Shown here: piece by piece, positions 34,161 to 42,725 of the stretch
Numbering within the stretch: the stretch's first letter is position 1
Layout of the letters: each line of letters opens with the position of its first letter
Assembly: GCF_000300255.2 (NCBI RefSeq)
Contig: NC_020913.1
Span: 804,692 to 868,691 of the forward strand
Length of the DNA stretch: 64,000 nt
Source of the DNA: Candidatus Methanomethylophilus alvi Mx1201
GTDB taxonomy: Archaea > Thermoplasmatota > Thermoplasmata > Methanomassiliicoccales > Methanomethylophilaceae
Reading direction: 5' to 3'
Translations under genes and position numbers: made by a program
Notes under the pieces: generated by a model
Told to the model about the DNA's origin: nothing
Database searches by the model: none
Seen by the model: only the letters and a program-made list of their open reading frames with translations

Positions 34161-35888
34161 ATGTTCATACCGACCACGGCCGAGGAGGTGAGGGAGAGGG
34201 GATGGGACGCCCTCGACGTCATCATCGTCTCGGGGGACACCTACATAGACTCGTCGTACAACGGTGCGGCCGTCATCGGTCATTGGCTCATAGACAACGG
34301 GTTTCGCACGGGGATCATATGCCAGCCCAATGTCTCCGACGGCTCCGACATAACCCGCCTCGGCGTCCCTCGGCTCTTCTGGTCGGTCACCGCGGGCTGC
34401 GTCGACTCCATGGTGGCCAACTACACGCCTACCGGCAAGTTCCGCAAGGACGACGACTTCACTCCGGGAGGTGTCAACAACAGACGTCCCGACCGCGCCT
34501 GCATCGTATATTCCAATCTGATCAGGAGGTTCGCCAAAGGCAGACCCATAGTCCTCGGCGGCATCGAGGCGAGTCTTAGGAGGACGGTCCATTACGACGC
34601 ATGGTCCGACTCCCTGCGCAGGAGCATAGTCTTCGACGCCAAGGCCGATGCCGTTACCTATGGCATGGCGGAGCTGTCCAACCTCCAACTGGCCCAATGC
34701 ATGAGGGACGGGAAGGACTGGCATTCGGTAAAGGGCATATGCTATATCGGGAAGGAGGTCCCGGACGGATATTCCGAGATGCCGTCGTATGAGGAATGCG
34801 TCGCGGATAAAGGCATGTTCTCCAAGGCTTTCAGGATGTTCTACGAGAACTGCGACCCGACGACCGCATCCGGTCTGGTCCAGAGGCACGGAGACAGATA
34901 TCTTGTCCAGAATCCTCCCCAGAGGAACCTGACCCCCGCCGAGCTGGATCGGGTCCATCTCCTGGACTACGAGGATGCGGTCCATCCGTTCTATGCGGAG
35001 GAAGGTGCCGTGAAGGCCATGGACACCATAAAGAACTCCATAACCACCCATCGCGGATGCTATGGGGAATGCTCCTTCTGCGCCATAGCCGTCCATCAGG
35101 GGAGGACCGTCGTCTCCCGTAGCGCGGATTCCATCGTGGAGGAGGCGGAGCGGATCGCCTCCCGCCCCGGATTCAACGGGATCATCTACGACGTCGGCGG
35201 ACCTACCGCCAACATGTACGGCATCGAATGCAGGAAAAAGATGGAGAAGGGTGCTTGCAGAGACCGGAAATGCCTCTATCCGAGACCGTGCCCCTCCCTG
35301 AGGATAGACCATTCGGCACAGATCGCCCTTCTGGATCGCATAAAGGCCATTCCGGGGGTCAGGAAGGTGTTCGTGACCTCGGGGATACGCCACGACATGG
35401 TCGTGTTCGACGAGGACCACGGACAGGAATATGTGGATTGTATCGTGAAGGACCATGTCTCAGGACAGCTGAAGATCGCTCCCGAGCATATCTCCGACGA
35501 GGTCCTCGCCCTCATGGGGAAACCGGGACCAAACGTCCTGCTGGATTTCAAGGACATGTTCGACGGATCTAATCGGAGACACGGTAAACAGCAGTTCCTG
35601 ACATATTACTTCATGGCGGCCCATCCGGGGTGCGGGAACCGGGCCATGGAAGAGCTTCGCGAATTCGTCCATACGGAACTGAGGACCAACCCGGAGCAGG
35701 TGCAGATATTCACACCGACCCCTTCCACCGTATCCTCCCTCATGTATTACACAAGAAGGGACTACGCCGACAGACGGAACGTCTGGTCGGAACACATCCC
35801 CAAGCTCAAACAGGTGCAGAAGGACATCGTGGTGAAAGGGACTCCCGTACGGAGGGGGAGTGCCGCCTCACGGTCTGCGAAGAGATGA
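34161..35888 (+). CDS. YgiQ-family radical SAM protein
   Basis: 575 residues. The N-terminal part has VIIVSGDTYIDSSYNGAAVI and GGIEASLRRTVHYDAWSDSL, hallmarks of the YgiQ family. The radical SAM cluster is RGCYGECSFCAIAVHQGR (CxxxCxxC), followed by a cysteine-bearing CRDRKCLYPRPC insert, KIAPEHISDEVLALMGKPG and the closing QIFTPTPSTVSSLMYYT segment. Members bind a 4Fe-4S cluster and generate a 5'-deoxyadenosyl radical; the substrate is unknown. The C-terminus is basic. Confidence 0.93.
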   Translation: MFIPTTAEEVRERGWDALDVIIVSGDTYIDSSYNGAAVIGHWLIDNGFRTGIICQPNVSDGSDITRLGVPRLFWSVTAGCVDSMVANYTPTGKFRKDDDFTPGGVNNRRPDRACIVYSNLIRRFAKGRPIVLGGIEASLRRTVHYDAWSDSLRRSIVFDAKADAVTYGMAELSNLQLAQCMRDGKDWHSVKGICYIGKEVPDGYSEMPSYEECVADKGMFSKAFRMFYENCDPTTASGLVQRHGDRYLVQNPPQRNLTPAELDRVHLLDYEDAVHPFYAEEGAVKAMDTIKNSITTHRGCYGECSFCAIAVHQGRTVVSRSADSIVEEAERIASRPGFNGIIYDVGGPTANMYGIECRKKMEKGACRDRKCLYPRPCPSLRIDHSAQIALLDRIKAIPGVRKVFVTSGIRHDMVVFDEDHGQEYVDCIVKDHVSGQLKIAPEHISDEVLALMGKPGPNVLLDFKDMFDGSNRRHGKQQFLTYYFMAAHPGCGNRAMEELREFVHTELRTNPEQVQIFTPTPSTVSSLMYYTRRDYADRRNVWSEHIPKLKQVQKDIVVKGTPVRRGSAASRSAKR

Positions 35889-36080
35889 CCCTCCTGCAGA
35901 TGATGTTCTGTTGAGCCGACGATATGTTGCGGTTCGCCGGAGTCGACATCGGATCGAAAAATGACGGGGACGGGACCATAGATGTGCAGACGGTTCCATC
36001 CACAGATATGTCGGAATTCCTGAAGAGATTCGATGGTCGACCGGATTATAGGAATATAAACCATGTTTTGAAAAGAAATG

Positions 36081-36098
36081 CAGGGGATATCTCCCCTG
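36081..36098. terminator. Hairpin terminator between convergent genes
   Basis: CAGGGGA-TATC-TCCCCTG is a perfect 7-bp stem followed on the plus strand by TTAAACGGTTTGTTTT. It lies between the YgiQ gene (+) and the surface-protein gene (-). The rest of the 237-base gap shows nothing I can support. Confidence 0.6.
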
Positions 36099-36125
36099 TT
36101 AAACGGTTTGTTTTATTCGGGTTTC

Positions 36126-38252
36126 TCAGGAGTTATTCTGGGATACTGCCTTGACTACGGACAGACTTACGTTGGTTGCGCCGGTCAGTCCGTTTTCGGT
36201 CACGAAGGTATCAACATCGTATGCTTCGGCAGCCTCAAGTGTCGTGAAGTATGCCTTGCAAGAATACTGAGTCGAATAGAATGTGAACCTTCCTTCCACA
36301 TAGTATGCGAAGTCGGATCCGGTCTTTGTATTCGTTACCCTCTCGTAGATCTCCACATCAGATGCGGAATAATCCGCATCGGGATTGATGTTATACATCA
36401 CATCGAAGCATTCTGTTGTGTAGGGTCCCGTATACTCGAAAATGTTGCCACTTCCGACGACAATGGATCCGAATCCGGCGTATCCGGAGCAGTCATCGAT
36501 CATGATGGCCGCATTTGTGCCGAATTTTCCGTTTCCACAGTATATGTAATCCGCAGAGTACTTCTCAGACTCGATCACTATGTAATTATTGACATACTCC
36601 AGGGATCCTCCCTTCATGTATATCTGACCGGATAATGTACAATCCTTGATCACATAGTCTCCATAGCCAGCAAGGTACATTCCTCCGATCGCAGTTGCTC
36701 CAGACAAAGTTACGGAGGGCGCATTATCAACATTCTTGATCATACCGTTTGTCTTTACGGATTGAGCTCCGATAAGGGTACCCTTCACATCGACAACGAC
36801 TCCGTAAGAGTAGTTTGTATTCTTACTCAGTGCAGAGTCATAGTACGGCATGATGGCGATAGCCTGTTGAGATTCGCTAGTGGATATGAGTGAGACGTTC
36901 TCTCCTATGGTCAGAACGCTATATTTGTTATCGGACTGGTTGTTGGAACCTACAATATATGCCGCAGAGCTCGGGCTCGAAATGATGCCTGTTCCATGAA
37001 CGTTTAGATTCCCACCATAAATGTAGAATGCATTCCCCGAGTCGTTTGTGAAATCGAATCCATTGAGATCGATGGAAATTTTCTTATTCACAAGCACTGT
37101 GGATGATACTTCAATATCCCTCAGAAGTTTGATGTCGGAAGTGCCGTCGGTTGCAGAGACGGCTGCATCAAAGGACTCGTAGTATGCGGATCCGACCTTC
37201 GCATCGTAATTCGCCGCCACGTAGTATGCGGAGAATCCGTCGGACGTGGTGAAACTTATCGTCGTCTTTCCGTCTTCAGAGTTCACCGTGAGGTCGGAAG
37301 GCGTTACCTCCGCTCCGTCGTGGTAGATGGAGATGCTGTTCTCGGAAAGCTCTCCGTCGATGACGAAGGTTATCCTGACGTTGGTCCCCCAGAGCGCGTG
37401 CTCGGAACCGCCGGCCGTCACATCCACACCCGCAAGGATTGCGCTTCCGCCGGAGACGGTGATGCCTTCGGTGGTGGAATCCACGGTCTTCACGACGATC
37501 TTCCCGTCGGAGGAGCCGCTGTTGAACTGGATGGTCGCGGAATCGAAGACGCCCTCGGCGGGGGACACGGCCACCACGTTGTCGCCTGCGGTCACATCGT
37601 GGACCGCGGCGCCGCTGTTGGACTGGGTGATGTTGGCATCGGGCGAGTTGGACTGTACCGCGACGATGTAGAACTCCATCTGGTAGGAGCATCCCTGGTA
37701 TTCGTTGCCGCAATCCATCGGCAGGGTGACGGTTATCGTGTTGTCGGAGAATTCCCTGGCCGTGTCGGAGCCCGCATACGTTATGTTAGGGACGTTGAAC
37801 TCGGGGTCGGCGGTGGTATGTTTGACGACGAACGGAATGGTCTCTGGGCCGTCGACCACCTTTATCTCGTATCCGTAGTTGAACACCGCCTTGATGGTGT
37901 TCTTCAGGACGATGTCGCTTATCGTGAACTCGAAGCTGTCTCCGGGGTTCATGAACGCGGTGACGGATATCTTCGTACTGCCGGACGATGCCGTCTCGGC
38001 GGAGGAGAACTTGCTGCTCGTGTACGGGAAGGTGTCACGATCCCCGATGTGCACGGTTTTCTCTCCGTCGATGTTGGCCGACCTGAGAGTGAAGTCGGAC
38101 CATTTCGCATCCACCTCTATGGTTCCGGTGGTGACGTTTATGGTGGCATCCTCGGAATCGGAGAACCACGAATACGTGACACCGGATATGGCGGTGAGGG
38201 CAAGGGCGACGACCAGTGCCGATGCGACTATCGCTTTTGTCTCTGTCTTCAT
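36126..38252 (-). CDS. Secreted surface protein with SipW-type signal anchor and repetitive beta-rich domain
   Basis: 708 residues. MKTETKAIVASALVVALALT followed by AISGVTYSWFSDSEDATINV matches the TasA/camelysin-like signal region known from SipW-cognate proteins (hydrophobic helix, then a YxWFSDSE segment). About 300 residues of Ig-like strands follow. A C-terminal half shows beta-helix-like repeats (SIDLNGFDFTNDSGNAFYIY, GTLIGAQSVKTNGMIKNVDN, Gly-rich turns). No sortase or PGF-type C-terminal anchor is present. It is probably exported and cell-wall or envelope associated. A TATA-like CATATAAATCG near 38430 would give a leader of ~150 bases. Codon use is somewhat AT-richer in the 3' half. 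Confidence 0.8.
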   Translation of the reverse strand: MKTETKAIVASALVVALALTAISGVTYSWFSDSEDATINVTTGTIEVDAKWSDFTLRSANIDGEKTVHIGDRDTFPYTSSKFSSAETASSGSTKISVTAFMNPGDSFEFTISDIVLKNTIKAVFNYGYEIKVVDGPETIPFVVKHTTADPEFNVPNITYAGSDTAREFSDNTITVTLPMDCGNEYQGCSYQMEFYIVAVQSNSPDANITQSNSGAAVHDVTAGDNVVAVSPAEGVFDSATIQFNSGSSDGKIVVKTVDSTTEGITVSGGSAILAGVDVTAGGSEHALWGTNVRITFVIDGELSENSISIYHDGAEVTPSDLTVNSEDGKTTISFTTSDGFSAYYVAANYDAKVGSAYYESFDAAVSATDGTSDIKLLRDIEVSSTVLVNKKISIDLNGFDFTNDSGNAFYIYGGNLNVHGTGIISSPSSAAYIVGSNNQSDNKYSVLTIGENVSLISTSESQQAIAIMPYYDSALSKNTNYSYGVVVDVKGTLIGAQSVKTNGMIKNVDNAPSVTLSGATAIGGMYLAGYGDYVIKDCTLSGQIYMKGGSLEYVNNYIVIESEKYSADYIYCGNGKFGTNAAIMIDDCSGYAGFGSIVVGSGNIFEYTGPYTTECFDVMYNINPDADYSASDVEIYERVTNTKTGSDFAYYVEGRFTFYSTQYSCKAYFTTLEAAEAYDVDTFVTENGLTGATNVSLSVVKAVSQNNS

Positions 38253-38719
38253 GATATCACATTCGAATCTGTGAAAGCCCGCCATCCCGGCATCCGAAGG
38301 ATGTCCGGGCGGCGGTATGGACGGAAACGAAGATTCCCGTCTCCTCCGCCATGTCAACTAATGCGGACCGGGGGAGGATTCGGTAAAGAATCCAGCTTCC
38401 TTACAAAAAATATGGTCTGTATGGCGATTTATATGTTGCGACCGTTAACAAAATCATGTTAGTCCCAGCACATATCCGGTATGTGTGGACAGTTATAGCG
38501 GGTTAGACGTGTTTCAGTCATATTCCGCGATCATGTCGGAGGGAGATGACTTCTCGAAACTCTCCGGCGAGATGCATCCCGAGAAGACTGCCTCATCTGC
38601 GGCCGAGGGGGTCTTTATACACACCCCTGTGCATCGTTACTTCGTTCAAGGGGTATTCCGGGGACCCGTATCGGTAATGCAGAAGGCCTCCGGCCGATAT
38701 ACCGGCCGGAAGGCGCCGA
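38253..38719. other. Intergenic region: surface-protein promoter and reductase terminator
   Basis: This 467-base gap holds a TATA-like element near 38430 for the minus-strand surface-protein gene, and the hairpin at 38686-38714. I see no convincing gene; the short frames on both strands lack start signals and family matches. Confidence 0.5.
38686..38714. terminator. GC-rich hairpin downstream of the aldo/keto reductase gene
   Basis: CCGGCCG and CGGCCGG around ATATAC, extended outward by GCCT/AGGC with a bulge, form a strong stem immediately after the reductase stop at 38720 (minus strand). A closely similar CCGG-CCGG hairpin lies at 40741-40759. Confidence 0.5.
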
Positions 38720-39868
38720 TCAATTCATCATCGGGTATTCCGCAAGGATCTTCACGAAATCCTTCATGATGCCGGAGACCCCGATCTGCTGCGGACATAC
38801 CTTCTCGCATTTCCCGCACCCCAGACATGCATCGGGTCTTTTTCCTTCGGGAAGGGCGGACACGGCCATAGGTGCGATGAACCCTCCCTTGGAGAACCTG
38901 TGTTCGTTGTAGAGGTCTATGAGGGACGGGATGTCCAGTCCCATCGGGCAGTGGGAGGTGCAGTACCTGCAGGAGGTACAGGGGACGAGGTTCTGCGACA
39001 GCATCTCGTCCACGACGGACATGAGGGTCTCCATCTCCTTTCCGCTCAGAGGGTCCTTCTTCGAGAAGAGTCTTATCTTCTCCTCGGTCTGACCCATGTC
39101 GCTTATGCCGGTCAGTATGGTGACGACCTCCGGGAAGGACTGGAGGAAACGGAATGCCCAGGCGGCGGGGTCGTCGCCGGGGCGGATCTCCTCCAGCCTG
39201 TCCATGAACGGTTCCGTCATAGGGACGATCTTCCCTCCGCGGAGCGGTTCCATCACCCATATCGGGATGCCGGCCCTGTCCAGATACTCCACCTTCCTCT
39301 TGGCGTCCTGCATGCTGTAGTCGATGTAATTCAGCTGGATCTGGCAGAACTCCATGTCCTTGCCGTAGGCGTCGAGGAACCTGACCATGTTGTCGAAGTT
39401 GCTGTGGCATGAGAATCCCAGATGCCTTATCCTCCCCGCCTTCTTCATCTCCAGGAAATAGGGGACGATGCCATACTGTGGGTCCAGATACTGCTCGATG
39501 TTGGTCTCGCAGACGTTGTGTATCAGATAGAAGTCGAAATGGTCCACCTGGCACTTCCTGAGCTGCTCCTCGAAGATCTCCTCGGCCTTGGTCATGTTGG
39601 CGAGGTCGTATCCGGGGAACTTGTCGGCGAGGAAGAAGCTGTCGCGGGGATATCTCTTCAGGAGTTCCCCCATGGCCGTCTCCGATCTCCCGTCATGATA
39701 TCCCCACGCGGTATCGTAATAGTTGACGCCGGCGGACATGCAGCGGTCAACCAGTTCGGCCGCCTTCTCCATATCGATGTCGGAGTTGTCCTTGCTCTTG
39801 AGCGGCAGGCGCATCGCGCCGAAAGCCATCTGGGATATCCTGAGTCCCTTGAAGTCCCTGTAGATCAT
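38720..39868 (-). CDS. Aldo/keto reductase with C-terminal 4Fe-4S ferredoxin domain
   Basis: 382 residues. The aldo/keto reductase barrel starts FKGLRISQMAFGAMRLPLKS, with catalytic Asp/Tyr in NYYDTAWGYHDGRSE, Lys in FLADKFPG and His in FDFYLIHNV. The C-terminal ~90 residues carry CTSCRYCTSHCPMGL and CLGCGKCEKVCPQQ, two Cys clusters typical of 4Fe-4S domains. This fused form is common in anaerobes and probably couples an Fe-S electron donor to a carbonyl or similar reduction; the substrate is unknown. It is a single-gene unit, divergent from the zincin gene at 39967. Confidence 0.93.
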   Translation of the reverse strand: MIYRDFKGLRISQMAFGAMRLPLKSKDNSDIDMEKAAELVDRCMSAGVNYYDTAWGYHDGRSETAMGELLKRYPRDSFFLADKFPGYDLANMTKAEEIFEEQLRKCQVDHFDFYLIHNVCETNIEQYLDPQYGIVPYFLEMKKAGRIRHLGFSCHSNFDNMVRFLDAYGKDMEFCQIQLNYIDYSMQDAKRKVEYLDRAGIPIWVMEPLRGGKIVPMTEPFMDRLEEIRPGDDPAAWAFRFLQSFPEVVTILTGISDMGQTEEKIRLFSKKDPLSGKEMETLMSVVDEMLSQNLVPCTSCRYCTSHCPMGLDIPSLIDLYNEHRFSKGGFIAPMAVSALPEGKRPDACLGCGKCEKVCPQQIGVSGIMKDFVKILAEYPMMN

Positions 39869-39966
39869 GTGATCGGCCTCGCAACATCCTCCGAAGGAGG
39901 ATTATTGACATTATGTCAGAGATAATGCGGGATGGTATTTTATGGTTTAGATTGTTGCAATCCCAT

Positions 39967-40683
39967 ATGAGTGAAAACGACCAGCGTCTTCTGGCGATAG
40001 CCAACTCTGCGGCGTATCGCCGCGGGACGGAGGTCCTGGAAGCGGGGTTCGAGAGCAACAGGGATTTCTCGTATCGCTGGCGGACGGACGGGAAGAAGAT
40101 AGCCGTCCTGTATATCCCCGATTATCTGGACAAGGCGCCGGACAGGGTCCTCCTGGAGTTCGTGGAGGCTGCCATAGACCATATACAGGGGAGGGAGACG
40201 GCCCTCGGAGGGGAATATATGAGGTACACGACCTCGGACGGTTTCATCCAGGAGAAGAGGCCGGTGTTCCTTAAGAGGAGCAGGAATCTTGCCCGTACGG
40301 ACACCGGAAAGGTCAGGAACATCTACGACGCGGTCCAGAGGCTCCTGGACGGAGGCCTGCTGACGCCGGACGATTTGGACGACACCTATTTCACATGGAC
40401 GTCCGCACCCAACTACACCCGTCTCGGATACTGCCAGCAGATGTTCAGGGTGGTCGCCGTGTCTTCCGTCCTCGACGACGTATCCATACCGGAATATGTC
40501 TTCGATTTCGTCGTATACCACGAATGCCTGCATCTGAGACAGGGGTACCGTCCGTTCAACAGGCACCCTCATGACCCGGAGTTCCACCGCCAGGAGAAGC
40601 TGTACCCTATGTACAGGGAGGCGGAGGCGTATCTGAAGAAGATCCCGCTGATGAGGAAGGGCGGACACCCGCGGAAGGGATGA
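39967..40683 (+). CDS. Zinc metallopeptidase-like protein with HExxH motif
   Basis: 238 residues from ATG 39967. The N-terminal half is unassigned. Near residue ~190 lies FVVYHECLHLRQGYRPFNRH, an HExxH zinc site, with a further HDPEFHRQEKLYP that could supply a third ligand, in the style of YgjP/DUF45 or SprT-like zincins. A truncated relative of its N-terminus lies at 12144-12404. Substrate unknown; cytosolic, with no signal peptide. Confidence 0.75.
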   Translation: MSENDQRLLAIANSAAYRRGTEVLEAGFESNRDFSYRWRTDGKKIAVLYIPDYLDKAPDRVLLEFVEAAIDHIQGRETALGGEYMRYTTSDGFIQEKRPVFLKRSRNLARTDTGKVRNIYDAVQRLLDGGLLTPDDLDDTYFTWTSAPNYTRLGYCQQMFRVVAVSSVLDDVSIPEYVFDFVVYHECLHLRQGYRPFNRHPHDPEFHRQEKLYPMYREAEAYLKKIPLMRKGGHPRKG

Positions 40684-40740
40684 AGATCTATGACGCTGCG
40701 GATCCGTCCGATTGAGATGCGTTTTCCGAAAAAACATCTT

Positions 40741-40759
40741 TCCGGCCACACCGGCCGGA
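40741..40759. terminator. CCGGCC hairpin
   Basis: TCCGGCC-ACACC-GGCCGGA is a 7-bp stem. On the minus strand it is followed by AAAGATGTTTTTT, so it fits a terminator for the small minus-strand ORF at 40827-40895, and it may also serve the plus-strand zincin gene. Confidence 0.5.
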
Positions 40760-40826
40760 CGACATCGAAATTGTTTGAGGGGCTCGGATGTGGGTTCGGG
40801 CCTCGAAGGAAAGGTCCCCGGAGGGA

Positions 40827-40895
40827 TCACTCCTTCTTTGCTTCCGCGGCCTCGGTCTTTGTGGCCTTGGTCTTCTTGCCGCATTTGAACAGCAT
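40827..40895 (-). CDS. Possible 22-residue basic peptide
   Basis: MLFKCGKKTKATKTEAAEAK then KE, encoded between a TATA-like GTATATATC element upstream (about 40920) and the hairpin at 40741. The Lys/Ala-rich composition is protein-like, but an ORF this short can arise by chance. No family known. Confidence 0.35.
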   Translation of the reverse strand: MLFKCGKKTKATKTEAAEAKKE

Positions 40896-40905
40896 GTATG
40901 ATGAG

Positions 40906-40922
40906 TATATCGGTCCGATATA
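40906..40922. promoter_or_regulatory. 17-bp palindrome TATATCGG-T-CCGATATA
   Basis: Perfect 8-bp arms around a single T, located 11 bases upstream of the 22-codon ORF and overlapping its TATA-like sequence. It is shaped like a dimeric regulator site. Confidence 0.45.
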
Positions 40923-40973
40923 TACGGACTGTATACCTACCCGTTAATGCGAAGGTCGGTAAATCCGCACCAC

Positions 40974-40981
40974 TTTAAATA
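40974..40981 (+). promoter_or_regulatory. TATA box of the Sel1 gene at 41005
   Basis: TTTAAATA is 24 bases before ATG 41005, indicating a leaderless or near-leaderless transcript. Confidence 0.5.
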
Positions 40982-41004
40982 GTTCGGATATTCATGGACG
41001 GCGT

Positions 41005-41913
41005 ATGCTTATGCCCGAGAAGGAACCGGACAAGGGGTTCATAATTGAGACCGACGAGGGACAGACCGAGGTCGGCATCGAGGAGATAGAGCGTATGGCC
41101 GAGGAGGAGGATCCTGTCGGGATGTACGCACTCGGAATGGCGTACCTCTTCGGCCACGCCGTCGGGCAGGACTCTGGAAAAGGATACGACCTGTTGGAGA
41201 AGGCCGCGGAAAAAGGGAATCCCGATGCGAAGGCCCTCCTGGTCAACATGTTCTTCGAGGGCGATTACATGGGATTCGACACCAAGAAGGCGGTGGAGTA
41301 CGCGAAGGACGCCGCCGACGCAGGGATTCCGGAAGGACAGCTGTATTACGGGATAGCCTGCATGGACGGCAATACCGTCCCCCAGGATTACGAGGAGGCC
41401 ATGAGGCAGTTCCGTGCCTCCGCCAAACAGGGCAATTCGGAGGCCAGGAACTCCATGGCCTTCATGTATCTGGAAGGACTCGGTGTGGAGAAGGACGAGG
41501 CGAAGGCGTTCAGGCTCTTCAAGAACGCCGCCTCCGCCGGCAACATCAACGCCCAGTATCAGACGGGGGTGTGCTACGAGACCGGATGCGGATGCACCGC
41601 CAATCTGGACAAGGCCAGGGAATGGTATGAGAAAGCGGCCTCCAGCGGCGATTCCTATGCCATGGACCGTCTGGGGATAATATACTACAACGGATCCAAG
41701 GATCTGAAGAAGGACCCCGAGAAGTCGTTCGAATGGTTCCTCAAGGCCGCCTCCGACGGGATGGTGGACTCCATGTATTCCGTAGGATGCTATTATCTGG
41801 AGGGATTCGGCGTGGAGAGGGACGAGACCGAGGCCAGGAAATGGCTCAACATGGCCAAAGACAACGGCCACAAGACCGCCGAGGAACTCCTGGAGCGTCT
41901 CGGAAGGCAGTGA
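41005..41913 (+). CDS. Sel1-repeat protein
   Basis: 302 residues made of about seven consecutive Sel1 repeats after a 30-residue acidic N-terminus. Repeats include GYDLLEKAAEKGNPDAKALL, AMRQFRASAKQGNSEARNSM, AREWYEKAASSGDSYAMDRL and SFEWFLKAASDGMVDSMYSV, close to the family consensus, so this copy looks intact and young. Function: protein-interaction scaffold, partner unknown. It is followed after 43 bases by another Sel1 gene with its own TATA box. Confidence 0.92.
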   Translation: MLMPEKEPDKGFIIETDEGQTEVGIEEIERMAEEEDPVGMYALGMAYLFGHAVGQDSGKGYDLLEKAAEKGNPDAKALLVNMFFEGDYMGFDTKKAVEYAKDAADAGIPEGQLYYGIACMDGNTVPQDYEEAMRQFRASAKQGNSEARNSMAFMYLEGLGVEKDEAKAFRLFKNAASAGNINAQYQTGVCYETGCGCTANLDKAREWYEKAASSGDSYAMDRLGIIYYNGSKDLKKDPEKSFEWFLKAASDGMVDSMYSVGCYYLEGFGVERDETEARKWLNMAKDNGHKTAEELLERLGRQ

Positions 41914-41922
41914 CCCTGCCAG

Positions 41923-41931
41923 CATAAATAA
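41923..41931 (+). promoter_or_regulatory. TATA box of the Sel1 gene at 41957
   Basis: CATAAATAA lies about 26 bases before ATG 41957. Confidence 0.45.
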
Positions 41932-41956
41932 ATCCCATCCTGCCATTCGCATCATC

Positions 41957-42595
41957 ATGAGCGACAAAGACGGAGGCGACCTCGAGGTCGTATACACCAC
42001 CGGCATGGCATACATGACCGGGGACGGACGTCCCCTCGACTACAAAGAGGGTCTTAAGTATCTGCAACAGGCGGCGGAAAAGGGTTTCGTACCTGCCATG
42101 AGGGACCTCGCCGTCGCATATCTCAACGGTCTCGGGACACCTCCGAGCGCCGAGAAGGCATATCCTCTGATGAAACAGGCCTCCGATGCGTTGGATCCCA
42201 ATGCGATGTACCATCTGGCCCTCATGTACGAGACCGGAGCGGGGGTCGAGAGGGACCTCTACGAGGCCCTCCGCCTCATGGCATACTCCGCAGGAATGAA
42301 TTTCACCGGTGCCGCCGACGAGGCGGACAGGATAGAGGGGGAGATCGATGCCGAAAGGAAGAGGAAACTCGATTCCCGTCCCCTCCTGAAGCTGGAGATC
42401 TCGGACGTGGACATCGAAGCGGCCTGTTGCAAAAGGATGCTCGATGCGGCCATCGCCAAGGAAGTGTACGTGGACGAGACCTACATGGGCCCCATGCTCA
42501 TGACAGAGGACGACAAGGGTGAGGAGATAGCCATCACCGAGTGTCCGTTCTGCAAGGCCAAAGCGGTCCGCGTGAGAAGAGACAAGAGATACTGA
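41957..42595 (+). CDS. Sel1-repeat protein with C-terminal zinc-knuckle-like tail
   Basis: 212 residues. Residues ~10-105 contain three Sel1 repeats (GLKYLQQAAEKGFVPAMRDL, AYPLMKQASDALDPNAMYHL, ALRLMAYSAGMNFTGAADEA). The rest is a charged region ending in ITECPFCKAKAVRVRRDKRY, with one CxxC and an earlier Cys pair (ACCKRM) that could bind zinc together. The architecture is not one I can name. Confidence 0.82.
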   Translation: MSDKDGGDLEVVYTTGMAYMTGDGRPLDYKEGLKYLQQAAEKGFVPAMRDLAVAYLNGLGTPPSAEKAYPLMKQASDALDPNAMYHLALMYETGAGVERDLYEALRLMAYSAGMNFTGAADEADRIEGEIDAERKRKLDSRPLLKLEISDVDIEAACCKRMLDAAIAKEVYVDETYMGPMLMTEDDKGEEIAITECPFCKAKAVRVRRDKRY

Positions 42596-42602
42596 TCCCA
42601 AG

Positions 42603-42627
42603 GGCCGTCCGTCATGTGCGGACGGCC
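42603..42627 (+). terminator. Hairpin terminator
   Basis: GGCCGTCCG-TCATGTG-CGGACGGCC is a perfect 9-bp stem directly after the Sel1/zinc gene stop, followed by TATCCTTTCCT. Confidence 0.6.
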
Positions 42628-42661
42628 TATCCTTTCCTGTAAAGCCGTCATCTCGACGCTG

Positions 42662-42670
42662 TTTTAAATA
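42662..42670 (+). promoter_or_regulatory. TATA box of the gene at 42726
   Basis: TTTTAAATA would start transcription near 42695, leaving a leader of ~30 bases that contains AGGTG before ATG 42726. Confidence 0.4.
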
Positions 42671-42725
42671 CGGAATAATCCGATAGACCTTTAGAAGACG
42701 AAGTCTTCGCATTCAGGTGTTAAGA

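Noticed and set aside
35924..36154. 76-codon plus-strand ORF after the YgiQ gene
   Set aside because: It reads through the convergent terminator hairpin and into the surface-protein gene, so translation is unlikely.
38485..38769. 94-codon plus-strand ORF upstream of the aldo/keto reductase end
   Set aside because: It overlaps the reductase 3' end and the terminator-like hairpin, and shows no protein-like pattern.
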